64,000 bases of DNA from Rhodospirillaceae bacterium (GTDB lineage: Bacteria > Pseudomonadota > Alphaproteobacteria > Dongiales > Dongiaceae). Of the stretch, positions 22,245-32,336 are shown piece after piece. How positions within the stretch are numbered: position 1 is the stretch's first letter; each line of letters opens with the position of its first letter. A program made the position numbers and the translations under genes. The notes under the pieces are model-generated. The model was not told the DNA's origin. It ran no database searches and was given only the letters and a program-made list of their open reading frames with translations. The DNA lies in the NCBI GenBank assembly GCA_008012315.1, contig SSEL01000032.1:62001-126000 (forward strand). The letters are read 5' to 3'.

Positions 22245-22426
22245 ATATGGCTCCGGTCGACCCATGCGATGGCCCTATCTTACCCGGCAAAATGGAAATC
22301 GACACAGTGGCAAGGCAGTGGCAAAGCGGTCGCCGCGCACCGGCCGAGTGCCTGCGGGTCTGGGGTTTTTATTCGGCGGGCGACTCGTTAAACTGCTGGC
22401 CACCTCAAAAGCCGGATCACAGATCA

Positions 22427-25400
22427 ATGCCTTATGCCGATTTCGTCCATCTGCGCGTCCACTCCGCCTATTCGCTCTCCGAAGGGGCGGTGAAGAACAA
22501 GCAACTGGTCGAGCTCGCCAAGCGTCATGACATGCCGGCGGTGGCCGTCACCGATACCGGCGCCCTGTTCGGCATCATGGAATTCGCCGGTTATGCGAAG
22601 GATGCGGGCATCCAGCCGATCATCGGCTGCCAGCTCGGCGTGACGCGGGTTGATGTCGAACAGCAACGCGGGACGCAGCCGCCGCCGGATCCGCTGGTGG
22701 TCCTGGTGCAAAGCGATGCCGGTTATCAGAATTTGATGAAGCTGGTGAGCCATGCTTTCCTGGAAACCGAGCCCGGATTGGCGCCGCAGGTCAGCCTGGA
22801 CCTGCTCGCCGCACATGCGGACGGATTGCTGGCTTTGACCGGCGGGCCGGCTGGCCAGATGGGGCGGCTGTTGCTGGAAGGCCAGCAGGCCGCCGCGGAA
22901 GACGCGCTGAAGCGCCTTGCCGGGATTTTTCCCGGTCGGCTTTACGTCGAAATCATGCGTCATGGCATGCCGGCGGAACAGAAAACCGAAGATGCTTTCA
23001 TCGATCTTGCCTATGCGCTCGATCTGCCCTTGGTCGCGACCAACGAAGTCTTCTTTTCGGATGAGGGCATGTATGCCGCACATGATGCCTTGCTCTGCAT
23101 TGCCGGCAGTACTTATGTGGGGGAAAAGGACCGCCGGCGCGTCACGCGCGCCCATGGCTTCAAATCCGCCAGGGAAATGCGCGAGCTCTTTGCCGATCTG
23201 CCCGAGGCAGTCGACAATACCCTAGTGATCGCCCAGCGTTGCGCCTTCATGCCACCGGCACGCAAGCCGATCCTGCCGGCTTTCTCGGTCGAAATCGCCG
23301 AAGCCGACGTGCTCAGGCAGAAGGCGATCGAAGGTCTCGATGCGCGCATGAACGCCGCCAATATCGAGGGCGATGCGCGCAAGCCTTATGACGAGCGCTT
23401 GGAATTCGAGCTGAACACCATCATCCAGATGGGTTTTCCTGGCTACTTCCTCATCGTCGCCGATTTCATTCAATGGGCAAAGAAGAACGGCATCCCGGTA
23501 GGGCCGGGGCGTGGTTCGGGTGCCGGTTCGGTTGTCGCCTGGGCGCTGACGATTACCGATCTCGATCCGCTGCGCTGGGGACTGCTTTTCGAGCGCTTCC
23601 TTAATCCGGAACGCGTATCCATGCCCGACTTCGACGTCGATTTCTGCCAGGACCGGCGCGATGAGGTCATCCGCTATGTGCAGGAGCGCTACGGGCGCGA
23701 CCGCGTGGCGCAGATCATCACCTTCGGTAAATTGCAGGCGCGTGCGGCAGTTCGTGACGTCGGCCGGGTTCTGCAGATGCCGTATGGCCAGATCGATAAA
23801 ATATCCAAGCTGATCCCGAACAATCCCGCCAATCCGATCTCGCTGAAAGACGCAATCGCCAGCGAGCCGCAATTGCGGCAGGTGCAGGAAGATGACCCGA
23901 TGGTCAAGCGCCTGATGGAGATCGCGCAGAAGATCGAAGGGCTGTATCGGCATGCCTCGACCCATGCCGCGGGCGTGGTGATCGGCGACCGTCCGCTCGA
24001 CGAGCTTGTGCCGCTCTATCGCGACCCGCGCTCCGACATGCCGGTGACGCAGTTCAACATGAAGGATGTCGAAAAAGCCGGGCTGGTGAAATTCGACTTC
24101 CTCGGGCTGAAGACGCTGACCGTGCTGGTGACGGCGGTGAAGCATCTCGCCAAGCGCGGGATCGAGGTCGATCTCAACCACCTGCCGCTGGATGACCGGA
24201 AGACCTATGAAATGCTGGGGCAGGGCGATTCGACCGGCGTGTTCCAGCTTGAAAGTTCCGGCATGCGGGACGTGCTGAAAAAGCTGAAGCCCGACCGTTT
24301 CGAGGACATCATCGCCGTCGTGGCGCTCTATCGCCCCGGTCCGATGGACAATATTCCGCGCTACATCAATTGCAAGCATGGCCGTGAGGAGCCGGATTAT
24401 CTCTATCCGAGCCTGGAGGGAATCCTGAAGGAAACCTTCGGGATCATGATCTACCAGGAACAGGTCATGCAGATTGCCCAGGTCCTGTCGGGTTACAGCC
24501 TCGGCGGCGCCGATCTGCTGCGCCGCGCCATGGGCAAGAAGATCAAGGAGGAGATGGAGGCCCAGCGAAAGCTGTTCGTCGACGGCGCGGTCGAACGCGG
24601 CGTGCCCGAGGAAAAAGCCGGGCAGATTTTCGATCAGGTGAACAAATTCGCCGGCTACGGCTTCAACAAGAGCCATGCCGCGGCTTATGCGCTGGTTTCC
24701 TATCAGACCGCCTGGTTGAAGGCGAATTACCCGGTCGAGTTCTTCGCCGCCTCCATGACCTACGATATGGGGAATACGGAGAAGCTGAACATTTTCCGGC
24801 AGGAGCTCAACCGGATCGGCGTCAAGCTTCTGCCACCCGACGTGAACAAATCGATGCCGACCTTCGCGGTCGAGAAACAGGCAGATGATAGCTGGGCCGT
24901 GCGCTATGCGCTGGCGGCGGTGAAGAATGTCGGCATGGGCGCCATGGAACAGATGGTCGCCAATCGCGAGGAGAACGGCCCCTTCAAGAGCCTCGCCGAT
25001 TTTTGCGAGCGGATCGATCCGAAGGCCATCAATAAGCGGCAGCTTGAAAACCTGGTCGTGGCCGGGGCTTTCGAGAGCCTCAACCCAAACCGCCGGCAGG
25101 TCTATGAAGCGGTCGAACAGATGCTGCGCCAGGCCGGCGCCGCGCAGGAAGCCCGCACCAGCAATCAGAACAGCCTCTTCGGCGATGCGGCGAAAGTAAC
25201 GCTGACACTGCCGCCGACGCCGGACTGGCCATCGATGGAAAAGCTGCAGCACGAGTTCGGCGCGATCGGCTTCTATTTGTCGGCGCACCCGCTGGATTCC
25301 TATGGCGCCAGTTTGAAGCGGCTGGAGGCCGTGCCTTATGTAGAACTGCCGGCCTATATGCGGGCGAGGGGAACGGCGCGCGCCAAGGTCGCCGGCCTCC

Positions 25401-25861
25401 TGGTTGGGAAGCAGGAGCGCACCTCGGCCAAGGGCAATCGTTTCGCCTTTGTCCAATTGACCGATCCCAGCGGCCTCTTCGAGGCGACGATCTTCAGCGA
25501 ACGCTTGAATGAAGCGCGCGATCTGCTTGAGCCGGGCCGGGCCTTGCTGCTGACCGTCGATTTACGGATGGAGGAGGATTCGCTCCGTCTGCTGATCCAT
25601 TCCGTTGAGGCTTTGGATCAGGCGGCCTCCAATACCGGCGCCGGCCTGCGCGTTTTCTTGCGCGAGCCAAGTCCGATCGATAGCCTGAAGCAAATTCTGA
25701 CCCGGGCGGGTCGCGGCAAGGGCAAGGTCGAGCTGTTGCTCGATCTCGCTGAAGAGCAGCGCGAGGTCGCGATTGCGTTGCCCGGCCGTTTCGCGATCTC
25801 GCCGGTGGTTCGCGGCGCCATCAAGGCCGTGCCGGGAATTGTCGATATCGTGGATACGTGA
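22427..25861 (+). CDS. dnaE: DNA polymerase III subunit alpha
   Basis: Replicative DNA polymerase catalytic subunit, 1144 residues, the usual length for DnaE1. The N-terminal PHP domain starts with FVHLRVHSAYSLSEGAVK, the polymerase active-site region shows GPGRGSGAGSVVAW and PDFDVDFCQDRRDEVIRYV, then helix-hairpin-helix and OB-fold (ARAKVAGLLVGKQERTSAKG) regions. The frame is open far upstream, but only as a shadow of the antisense abrB-family gene; family homology starts at the ATG at 22427. Confidence 0.97.
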   Translation: MPYADFVHLRVHSAYSLSEGAVKNKQLVELAKRHDMPAVAVTDTGALFGIMEFAGYAKDAGIQPIIGCQLGVTRVDVEQQRGTQPPPDPLVVLVQSDAGYQNLMKLVSHAFLETEPGLAPQVSLDLLAAHADGLLALTGGPAGQMGRLLLEGQQAAAEDALKRLAGIFPGRLYVEIMRHGMPAEQKTEDAFIDLAYALDLPLVATNEVFFSDEGMYAAHDALLCIAGSTYVGEKDRRRVTRAHGFKSAREMRELFADLPEAVDNTLVIAQRCAFMPPARKPILPAFSVEIAEADVLRQKAIEGLDARMNAANIEGDARKPYDERLEFELNTIIQMGFPGYFLIVADFIQWAKKNGIPVGPGRGSGAGSVVAWALTITDLDPLRWGLLFERFLNPERVSMPDFDVDFCQDRRDEVIRYVQERYGRDRVAQIITFGKLQARAAVRDVGRVLQMPYGQIDKISKLIPNNPANPISLKDAIASEPQLRQVQEDDPMVKRLMEIAQKIEGLYRHASTHAAGVVIGDRPLDELVPLYRDPRSDMPVTQFNMKDVEKAGLVKFDFLGLKTLTVLVTAVKHLAKRGIEVDLNHLPLDDRKTYEMLGQGDSTGVFQLESSGMRDVLKKLKPDRFEDIIAVVALYRPGPMDNIPRYINCKHGREEPDYLYPSLEGILKETFGIMIYQEQVMQIAQVLSGYSLGGADLLRRAMGKKIKEEMEAQRKLFVDGAVERGVPEEKAGQIFDQVNKFAGYGFNKSHAAAYALVSYQTAWLKANYPVEFFAASMTYDMGNTEKLNIFRQELNRIGVKLLPPDVNKSMPTFAVEKQADDSWAVRYALAAVKNVGMGAMEQMVANREENGPFKSLADFCERIDPKAINKRQLENLVVAGAFESLNPNRRQVYEAVEQMLRQAGAAQEARTSNQNSLFGDAAKVTLTLPPTPDWPSMEKLQHEFGAIGFYLSAHPLDSYGASLKRLEAVPYVELPAYMRARGTARAKVAGLLVGKQERTSAKGNRFAFVQLTDPSGLFEATIFSERLNEARDLLEPGRALLLTVDLRMEEDSLRLLIHSVEALDQAASNTGAGLRVFLREPSPIDSLKQILTRAGRGKGKVELLLDLAEEQREVAIALPGRFAISPVVRGAIKAVPGIVDIVDT

Positions 25862-26182
25862 TGAGCCTGAACCTTAATTAAATCTACTAATGCTTTGATT
25901 TTAAAATATAAGCGACAAAATTATCATAATAGAATTTTTGCCGCGTCGAGCTGGTGCCATCTTGAATTCACGAATGGAATCAGTTCGTTAAGGTTATGAC
26001 AAAGGTCGCTGGTGGCAACTTTTCCCTTGCGCCGGGGACTGGGGCACGGTAGGTAAGCGGCGCTTGAAAACCGCATGCGGGCTTGCGCTGTTTCGGGGAG
26101 AAATCCCGAACGGACGCTCCGGTGCCGGATCCTTGGGTCCGGTCACATCCCGCAGAGGCTTAACCGGAAAAGGATATTACAC
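25862..26182 (+). promoter_or_regulatory. rpsB upstream region and structured leader
   Basis: 321 bases without a gene. The first 110 bases are strikingly AT-rich (for example TTTTAAAATATAAG and ATTATCATAATAG), like an UP element or strong promoter area. The last 155 bases are GC-rich and hold several potential hairpins: GCGCC/GGCGC (26029-26063), the perfect palindrome CCGCATGCGG (26071-26080), CGGG/CCCG (26094-26108) and CCGGATC/GGTCCGG (26125-26142). Ribosomal protein leaders of this kind often mediate feedback control by S2; that role here is inferred. Confidence 0.4.
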
Positions 26183-26968
26183 ATGGCGATGCCATCCTTC
26201 ACCATGCGTCAGCTCCTGGAAGCTGGCGTGCATTTTGGTCACCACACCCGCCGTTGGAATCCGAAGATGGCTTCGTACCTCTTCGGCGTCCGTAACGGCA
26301 TTCACATCATCGATCTGGAACAGACCGTGCCGATGCTGGATCAGGCGATCCGCGCGGTTCGTGACGTTGCCGCTTCGGGTGGCCGCGTTCTCTTCGTCGG
26401 CACCAAGCGCGCCGCCTCGGACAAGGTTGCCGATGCCGCCAAGCGCTGTGGCCAGTATTACGTCAATCACCGCTGGCTGGGCGGCATGCTGTCGAACTGG
26501 AAGACGATTTCCCAGTCGATCAAGCGCCTGCGCGAGGTTGACGAGCGCCTGTCGACCAACACGTCCGGCCTGACCAAGAAAGAACTCCTGATGATGACCC
26601 GCGACCGCGACAAGCTAGAGCGTGCGCTGGGTGGTATTAAGGACATGGGCGGCCAGCCGGATATCCTGGTCGTCATCGACACCCTGAAGGAACAGATTGC
26701 TATTCAGGAAGCCAATAAGCTGGGCATCCCGGTCGTGGCGATCGTCGACAGCAACTCCAACCCCGACGGCGTGACCTATCGTGTCCCGGGCAATGACGAC
26801 GCGACCCGTGCGATTTCGCTTTATTGCGACCTCTTTGCCGGTGCCGTGCTCGACGGCCTGCAGCAGGAAGCGATCAGCTCGGGCAAGGATATCGGTGAGT
26901 CGGATGAATTGCCGGCCGAGATCCTGCCGGTCGAAGGTGGTGAAGCCGGTCAGACGGCTTCGGCGTAA
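26183..26968 (+). CDS. rpsB: 30S ribosomal protein S2
   Basis: Component of the small ribosomal subunit, 261 residues. The N-terminus [20 protein letters not shown] and [20 protein letters not shown] are diagnostic, as is [20 protein letters not shown]. The acidic C-terminal extension of about 25 residues is common in alphaproteobacteria. AAAAGGA just upstream supports the ATG at 26183. First gene of the rpsB-tsf-pyrH-frr order. Confidence 0.97.
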   Translation: MAMPSFTMRQLLEAGVHFGHHTRRWNPKMASYLFGVRNGIHIIDLEQTVPMLDQAIRAVRDVAASGGRVLFVGTKRAASDKVADAAKRCGQYYVNHRWLGGMLSNWKTISQSIKRLREVDERLSTNTSGLTKKELLMMTRDRDKLERALGGIKDMGGQPDILVVIDTLKEQIAIQEANKLGIPVVAIVDSNSNPDGVTYRVPGNDDATRAISLYCDLFAGAVLDGLQQEAISSGKDIGESDELPAEILPVEGGEAGQTASA

Positions 26969-27091
26969 CAGTCTGAATTCGGTGCAGTGGGGTGACCGGG
27001 CGGAAACGCGCGGCGCCCCATTGACACATCGGCGGCCCGGTGCTGGCCGGCCGCCCGGAACATGTAAGATATTTGCAGGAAGGAATTGAAA

Positions 27092-28012
27092 ATGGCGGAG
27101 ATTACGGCTGCGCTGGTCAAGGAACTGCGCGAGAAGTCGGGCGCCGGCATGATGGATTGCAAGAAGGCGCTGACTGAAACCAGTGGCGATCTTGAGGCGG
27201 CGATCGATTGGCTGCGCAAGAAGGGTCTTGCCGCAGCCGCCAAGAAAGCCGGCCGTGTGGCTTCCGAGGGCCTGGTCGGCGTGGCCGCCGAAGGCACCAA
27301 GGGCGCCCTGGTCGAGGTCAATTCGGAAACCGATTTCGTGGCCCGGAACGAGAGCTTCCAGAGCTTCGTGACTGCCGTGACCAAGCTGGCCCTGACGGCC
27401 GGTGACATCGAATCGCTGAAGGTCGCCAAGCTGCCGGAAGGCATCACGGTTACCGAAAAGCTGACACAATTGGTTGCCACCATTGGTGAGAATATGAGCC
27501 TGCGCCGGGTGGCGACGGTGAGCGTCAACAGCGGTGTGGTGGCGAGCTATATGCACAACGCGGCGGCAGCCGGCATCGGTAAGATTGGTGTCCTGGTCGG
27601 CCTGGAATCGACCGGCGACGCAGCCAAGCTGGCTGCCCTGGGCAAGCAGATCGCCATGCATATCGCCGCGGCCAATCCGCAGGCCCTGGATATCGGCGCG
27701 GTCAATCCCGCCGACCTCGAGCGCGAGCGCGACGTCCTGGCCGAACAGGCCCGGGCTTCGGGCAAGCCGGAGGAAATTATCGCAAAGATGGTCGAAGGCC
27801 GCCTGAGAAAGTATTATGAAGATGTGGTGCTGCTGGAACAGCTCTATGTCATCGATGGCGAGAGCCGGGTGAAGCAGGTGGTTGAAAAGGCTGCCAAAGA
27901 AATTGGCGCCCCGGTCAAGGTGACCGGCTTCGTCCGCATGGCCCTTGGCGAAGGCATCGAGAAGGAACAGAAGGACTTCGCAGCGGAAGTCGCTGCGCAG
28001 CTCGGAAACTAA
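27092..28012 (+). CDS. tsf: Translation elongation factor Ts
   Basis: Nucleotide exchange factor that regenerates EF-Tu-GTP, 306 residues. It shows the UBA-like N-terminus with [16 protein letters not shown] and the conserved [21 protein letters not shown] at 27077-27084 supports ATG 27092; the TTG two codons earlier is less likely. The 123-base gap after rpsB contains a GGCGGCC/GGCCGCC hairpin (27031-27055) that could modulate expression relative to rpsB. Confidence 0.97.
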   Translation: MAEITAALVKELREKSGAGMMDCKKALTETSGDLEAAIDWLRKKGLAAAAKKAGRVASEGLVGVAAEGTKGALVEVNSETDFVARNESFQSFVTAVTKLALTAGDIESLKVAKLPEGITVTEKLTQLVATIGENMSLRRVATVSVNSGVVASYMHNAAAAGIGKIGVLVGLESTGDAAKLAALGKQIAMHIAAANPQALDIGAVNPADLERERDVLAEQARASGKPEEIIAKMVEGRLRKYYEDVVLLEQLYVIDGESRVKQVVEKAAKEIGAPVKVTGFVRMALGEGIEKEQKDFAAEVAAQLGN

Positions 28013-28019
28013 ATGGCGA

Positions 28020-28075
28020 GCCCGGCGTTATAGCCGGGCAATCGTGAGTAACGGATGGGGCTGCCGGCCCCATCC
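28020..28075 (+). other. Two tandem hairpins between tsf and pyrH
   Basis: Hairpin 1: GCCCGGC (28020-28026) with GCCGGGC (28033-28039). Hairpin 2: GGATGGGGC (28053-28061) with GCCCCATCC (28067-28075). Both stems are perfect, but neither is followed by a T-run (GGTTAAAATACAG follows), so they look like processing, attenuation or stability elements rather than a full terminator. Confidence 0.5.
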
Positions 28076-28112
28076 GGTTAAAATACAGAACGCACGCGCA
28101 GGAGGCGGCAGA

Positions 28113-28865
28113 GTGAGCAACGCAGCGACACAAGGCCTGTTGTACAAGCGCGTTTTGCTCAAGATTTCCGGCGAAGCCCTCATGGGCCAGCGGGAGTTCG
28201 GTCTCGATCCCGTGACGGTCAACCGCGTGGCTGCGGAAGTGAAGCAGGTCCACGAACTGGGCGTCGAATGCTGTCTGGTGATCGGCGGCGGGAACATCTT
28301 CCGCGGCATCGCCGGCGCGAGCCAGGGGATGCAACGTGCCTCGGCCGATTACATGGGCATGCTGGCGACCGTCATGAACGCCCTCGCCATGCAGAATGCC
28401 CTGGAGCAGGCCGGCGTCGATACGCGCGTTCAATCCGCCATCCCGATGCAATCGATCTGCGAGCCCTATATCCGCCGGCGCGCCGTGCGCCATCTGGAAA
28501 AGGGCCGGGTGGTGATCTTCGCCGCAGGCACCGGCAACCCGTATTTCACGACCGATACGGCGGCGGCTTTGCGGGCTTCCGAAATGAAGTGCGAAGCCCT
28601 GCTGAAGGGCACGAAAGTCGATGGCGTATACAGCGCCGATCCGAAACTGCATCCGGATGCCGAACGCTATACGCATCTCACCCATCACGACGTGTTGTCG
28701 CGGGATCTCAAGGTGATGGATGCGGCGGCGATCTCGCTCGCGCGTGAAAACGGCATTCCCATCATCGTCTTTTCCATTCATACGCCGGGTAATTTCGCCC
28801 AGGTCATGCTGGGCACCGGCAAGTACACAGTGATCGGCAATGCGCCGGTCCAGGCTGCGAAGTAA
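28113..28865 (+). CDS. pyrH: Uridylate kinase
   Basis: UMP kinase of the amino-acid-kinase fold, 250 residues, making UDP for pyrimidine nucleotide synthesis. The N-terminal [11 protein letters not shown], the glycine-rich [10 protein letters not shown], and [20 protein letters not shown] are diagnostic. The start is the GTG at 28113 with GGAGG at 28101 (8-base spacing); the frame is open further upstream but only through intergenic hairpins. Confidence 0.95.
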   Translation: MSNAATQGLLYKRVLLKISGEALMGQREFGLDPVTVNRVAAEVKQVHELGVECCLVIGGGNIFRGIAGASQGMQRASADYMGMLATVMNALAMQNALEQAGVDTRVQSAIPMQSICEPYIRRRAVRHLEKGRVVIFAAGTGNPYFTTDTAAALRASEMKCEALLKGTKVDGVYSADPKLHPDAERYTHLTHHDVLSRDLKVMDAAAISLARENGIPIIVFSIHTPGNFAQVMLGTGKYTVIGNAPVQAAK

Positions 28866-28884
28866 GGTTGGGGGGTACTAGGTT

Positions 28885-29442
28885 ATGACTGATGCTCGAT
28901 TGGCTGAATTCGGCCGCCGCATGGACGGAGCTGTCGAGGCATTGCGCAAGGAATTCGCCGGTCTGCGGACCGGCCGCGCATCGGCACATCTTCTCGATCA
29001 GGTGATGGTAAACGCCTATGGCAGCAACATGCCGATCAACCAGGTCGGTACGGTGAGCGTGCCGGAACCGCGCATGATCACGGTCCAGGTTTGGGATCGT
29101 GGCATGGTATCGGCGGTCGAGAAGGGAATTCGCGATGCCGGTCTCGGCCTCAACCCGGCCAGTGACGGCCAATTGGTGCGCGTGCCGGTTCCCGAATTGA
29201 GCCAGGAACGTCGTGCAGAACTGGCGAAGGTCGCCCATAAATATGCAGAGCAGGCGCGTGTCGCGGTGCGTAATGTGCGCCGTGATGGCATGGATATGCT
29301 GAAGAAGTCGGAGAAGGATGGCGATATCTCGCAGGATGAACATCGCGGGCTGTCCGATCAGATGCAAAAGCTGACCGACGAACATATCAAGCGGGTCGAC
29401 GAGGCGCTGGCCGCCAAAGAAAAAGAAATTATGCAGGTCTAG
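28885..29442 (+). CDS. frr: Ribosome recycling factor
   Basis: Splits post-termination ribosomes together with EF-G. 185 residues, the standard length; it contains [16 protein letters not shown] near the N-terminus and [20 protein letters not shown] in domain I. It starts 19 bases after pyrH, keeping the conserved tsf-pyrH-frr-uppS order. Confidence 0.96.
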   Translation: MTDARLAEFGRRMDGAVEALRKEFAGLRTGRASAHLLDQVMVNAYGSNMPINQVGTVSVPEPRMITVQVWDRGMVSAVEKGIRDAGLGLNPASDGQLVRVPVPELSQERRAELAKVAHKYAEQARVAVRNVRRDGMDMLKKSEKDGDISQDEHRGLSDQMQKLTDEHIKRVDEALAAKEKEIMQV

Positions 29443-29459
29443 AACGAAGGAGACTCCGC

Positions 29460-30206
29460 GTGACGGCATTGCGACCAGCGATACAGGCGTTCGGCGGCGA
29501 TGGTGTTGTGGCGCCTCGCCACGTGGCGATCATCATGGACGGCAATGGCCGCTGGGCAAAGGCGCGCGGCCTGCCACGAACGGCCGGGCATTACCAGGGC
29601 GCGGAAACCGTCCGCCAGGTTGTCGAAGCCTCGATTCAGAACGACGTCACGCATCTCACGTTGTTCGGCTTTTCCTCGGAAAACTGGAAGCGGCCGGCGG
29701 CGGAGATCAATGATCTGATGGGACTTCTGCGGCTCTATCTGCGGCGCGAGATCGCGCGGCTGCATGATAATGGGGTGCGCCTGTCCATTATCGGCGAGCG
29801 TCACCGCCTGTCGCCGGACATCGTGGAACTGATCGAGGCCGCTGAACGGCAGACGCGGGACAACAACCGTCTGCGCCTCACCATCGCGCTCAGCTATGGC
29901 GGACGGATGGATATCGTCAATGCGGCACGGCAATTGGCGCAACGTGTCGCCCGGGGCGAGCTGCGCGCGGAAGATATCGATGAGGCCATGTTTGCCGGCA
30001 ATTTGTCGACCGCCGATATGCCCGATCCCGATCTGGTCATCCGTACCAGCGGCGAAATGCGGATCAGCAACTTCCTGCTCTGGCAGTTCGCTTATACGGA
30101 AATGGTTTTTGTCGACAAACATTGGCCGGAATTTAGCGCCGCGGATTTTTCTGCTGCCCTAGCCGAGTATCAGGGGCGGAACCGCAGATATGGCGCCGCC
30201 GGCTGA
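29460..30206 (+). CDS. uppS: Undecaprenyl diphosphate synthase
   Basis: Cis-prenyltransferase making the C55 lipid carrier for peptidoglycan and other envelope glycans. 248 residues. The catalytic Asp lies in IIMDGNGRWAKARGLPRTAG; FSSENWKRP and the C-terminal DLVIRTSGEMRISNFLLWQ are conserved. The start is GTG 29460, with AAGGAG at 29447-29452. It overlaps cdsA by 17 bases. Confidence 0.96.
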   Translation: MTALRPAIQAFGGDGVVAPRHVAIIMDGNGRWAKARGLPRTAGHYQGAETVRQVVEASIQNDVTHLTLFGFSSENWKRPAAEINDLMGLLRLYLRREIARLHDNGVRLSIIGERHRLSPDIVELIEAAERQTRDNNRLRLTIALSYGGRMDIVNAARQLAQRVARGELRAEDIDEAMFAGNLSTADMPDPDLVIRTSGEMRISNFLLWQFAYTEMVFVDKHWPEFSAADFSAALAEYQGRNRRYGAAG

Positions 30207-31146
30207 AACACCGCATGAACGTCAACGACATGAACGGCGGGGCCAAGGAAGCGCACCAAAGGGCGGGGGCGCATCAAACGGCGCCAGGCCCGATTCGGCA
30301 AAACCGCTGACAAGTTTTCAGCAGCGCGTTGCGTCGTCAGCCGTCCTCTTGCCGGTGGCGTTGCTGGCACTTTGGTTCGGGGGCCTGGCTTGGGCCGTCC
30401 TGATCGCCGTTTTCGGCGCCATCATGGCCTGGGAATGGAGCGCCATTTGCGCCGAACGCCGGCCGGTCCAGGTTGCTTATCCCGTGGGCCGCCTGTCGGC
30501 CATCAATCTTGCCATGCTGACGGTCGTTATACTGTCCCTGGCAGTCGCGGTGTTCTCGCCGCCGCTTACCCTGCCCTTGTGGCTGGTGCCGCTGGTTGGG
30601 GCGGTGGTGGTCCTGTTGCTGGCTTGGCCGCAGCGCGGTGCCGGGACCCTCTGGCTGCTGCTCGGCATCGTTTATGTCGTACCGGCGGCGCTGGCGATGA
30701 TTAAGATCCGCAACTGGTCGACGGACGGCTTTGCCACTGAAATCTGGATCGTCGCCCTCGTTGTGGTCGCCGATACCGGTGCCTATATGGCCGGCCGCTC
30801 CATCGGCGGGCCAAAGCTTGCCCCGCGTATCAGTCCCAGCAAGACCTGGGCGGGATTGGCCGGCGCCATCCTGGCGGCCGCTTTGGTCGGTGCGATTGCC
30901 GCGACTCTGGCCGAGCGGCCGACAATCTGGCCGATGGTGCTTGCCAGCGGCCTGCTTGCCGTGGTCGAACAGGCCGGTGACCTGTTTGAGTCGTTTTTCA
31001 AGCGGCATTTCGGGGTCAAGGATAGTGGGCGTATAATTCCCGGCCATGGGGGCGTCCTGGACCGGGTTGACGGCCTGATGGCGGTGGTCCTGGCGGTCGC
31101 CGTTTTGGAATATGTGATTGGTGGAGGAATCCTCGAATGGCTGTGA
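30190..31146 (+). CDS. cdsA: Phosphatidate cytidylyltransferase
   Basis: Integral membrane enzyme producing CDP-diacylglycerol for phospholipid synthesis, 318 residues. The CDS signature is clear: SPSKTWAGLAGA, then DLFESFFKRHFGVKDSG and IIPGHGGVLDRVDGL. A hydrophilic N-terminal extension of about 45 residues rich in Arg, Gly, Ser and Pro precedes the first membrane helix; it depends on the ATG at 30190, and I see no better in-frame start before the helix. It overlaps dxr by 10 bases. Confidence 0.93.
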   Translation: MAPPAETPHERQRHERRGQGSAPKGGGASNGARPDSAKPLTSFQQRVASSAVLLPVALLALWFGGLAWAVLIAVFGAIMAWEWSAICAERRPVQVAYPVGRLSAINLAMLTVVILSLAVAVFSPPLTLPLWLVPLVGAVVVLLLAWPQRGAGTLWLLLGIVYVVPAALAMIKIRNWSTDGFATEIWIVALVVVADTGAYMAGRSIGGPKLAPRISPSKTWAGLAGAILAAALVGAIAATLAERPTIWPMVLASGLLAVVEQAGDLFESFFKRHFGVKDSGRIIPGHGGVLDRVDGLMAVVLAVAVLEYVIGGGILEWL

Positions 31147-32336
31147 TCGAGCCGAAAATGGCAGCGGCAGCGCCGCGCCGGGTGACCATTCTGGGATCGA
31201 CCGGTTCGGTTGGCTGCAACACGGTGGATATCGTCCGCCGTGATCCATCGGCGTTCCAGGTTGAGGCGCTGACGGCCCACAACAACGTCGAGTTGCTGAT
31301 CGAGCAGGCGCTGGCCTTGCGTCCGCGCCTCGCCGTGGTGGGGGTCGAGGCCAAGTATGGCCGCTTGAAAGAGGCATTGGCCGGGACCGGCATCGAAGCG
31401 GCTGCCGGACGGGCGGCCGTGATCGAAGCCGCGGCGCGGCCGGCTGACTGGGTCATGGCGGCGATCGTCGGTGCGGCCGGCCTGGAGCCGACTTTGGCGG
31501 CGGTTCGACGTGGCGCGATGATCGGCCTTGCCAATAAGGAGACGCTGGTTTGTGCCGGCGATCTGATGATGGCCGAAGTGGCGCGGCATAACGCGGTCAT
31601 GCTGCCGGTCGATTCCGAGCACAGCGCGATTTTTCAGGTCTTCGATCCGGAGCAGATAGAGGCTATCGAAAGGATCATCTTGACCGCTTCCGGCGGCCCG
31701 TTCCGGACGCGCAGCTACGAGGAAATGCGCTCAATGACGCCGGAACAGGCGGTCGCGCATCCCAATTGGAGCATGGGAGCGAAGATCTCGGTCGATTCCG
31801 CCAGCATGATGAACAAGGGACTGGAACTGATCGAGGCCCATCATCTGTTCCGCTTGCCCGAAAGCCAGATCGATATCCTGGTGCATCCGCAATCGATCAT
31901 CCACAGCATGGTCGCCTATCGCGACGGATCGGTCCTGGCCCAATTGGGCAGTCCGGATATGCGGACGCCGATCGCTTATGCGCTGGGCTGGCCGAAGCGA
32001 ATCACGGCACCCGCCGACCGACTCGATTTTGCGAAGATGCGGGATTTGACCTTCGAAAGTCCCGATCCGATGCGCTTTCCGGCCTTGCGCCTGGCGCGCG
32101 AGGCTTTGCGGACAGGCGGCCAGGCGCCGACCATCCTCAATGCAGCCAATGAGATTGCCGTGGCTGCTTTCCTCGACCGCAAAATTGCCTTCACCGACAT
32201 TGCAGCGGTGGTGGAATCGGTCTTGTCCGAGATGGGGACTCGGGCATTGAGCTCGATTGCCGATGTCCTGGAAACCGATTTGGCGGCCCGCCAGGTCGCG
32301 CAACGTCAGGTCGTCGCAAGATTAACCAACGCCTGA
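31137..32336 (+). CDS. dxr: 1-deoxy-D-xylulose 5-phosphate reductoisomerase
   Basis: NADPH-dependent enzyme giving 2-C-methyl-D-erythritol 4-phosphate in the MEP isoprenoid pathway; it supplies precursors used by UppS. 399 residues. The nucleotide motif ILGSTGSVGCNTVDIV, ANKETLVCAG, the substrate-binding DSEHSAIFQ and DSASMMNKGLELIEAHHLF are intact. GGAGG sits 11 bases before the ATG. A 215-base gap to rseP follows. Confidence 0.97.
   Translation: MAVIEPKMAAAAPRRVTILGSTGSVGCNTVDIVRRDPSAFQVEALTAHNNVELLIEQALALRPRLAVVGVEAKYGRLKEALAGTGIEAAAGRAAVIEAAARPADWVMAAIVGAAGLEPTLAAVRRGAMIGLANKETLVCAGDLMMAEVARHNAVMLPVDSEHSAIFQVFDPEQIEAIERIILTASGGPFRTRSYEEMRSMTPEQAVAHPNWSMGAKISVDSASMMNKGLELIEAHHLFRLPESQIDILVHPQSIIHSMVAYRDGSVLAQLGSPDMRTPIAYALGWPKRITAPADRLDFAKMRDLTFESPDPMRFPALRLAREALRTGGQAPTILNAANEIAVAAFLDRKIAFTDIAAVVESVLSEMGTRALSSIADVLETDLAARQVAQRQVVARLTNA

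Noticed and set aside
20854..22305. A 483-codon minus-strand frame in another phase over the AbrB-family gene
   Set aside because: Its composition (Arg/Gly/Pro/Asp rich) is that of an out-of-frame reading; the 391-residue frame has clear membrane segments.
26001..26130. A possible tRNA-Ser or tRNA-Sec in the rpsB leader
   Set aside because: There is no T-arm consensus and no acceptor stem; the anticodon-like stem has a loop of wrong size.
27021..27026. TTGACA between rpsB and tsf as a -35 box
   Set aside because: No -10-like hexamer lies 16-18 bases downstream; that position is inside a GC-rich hairpin.
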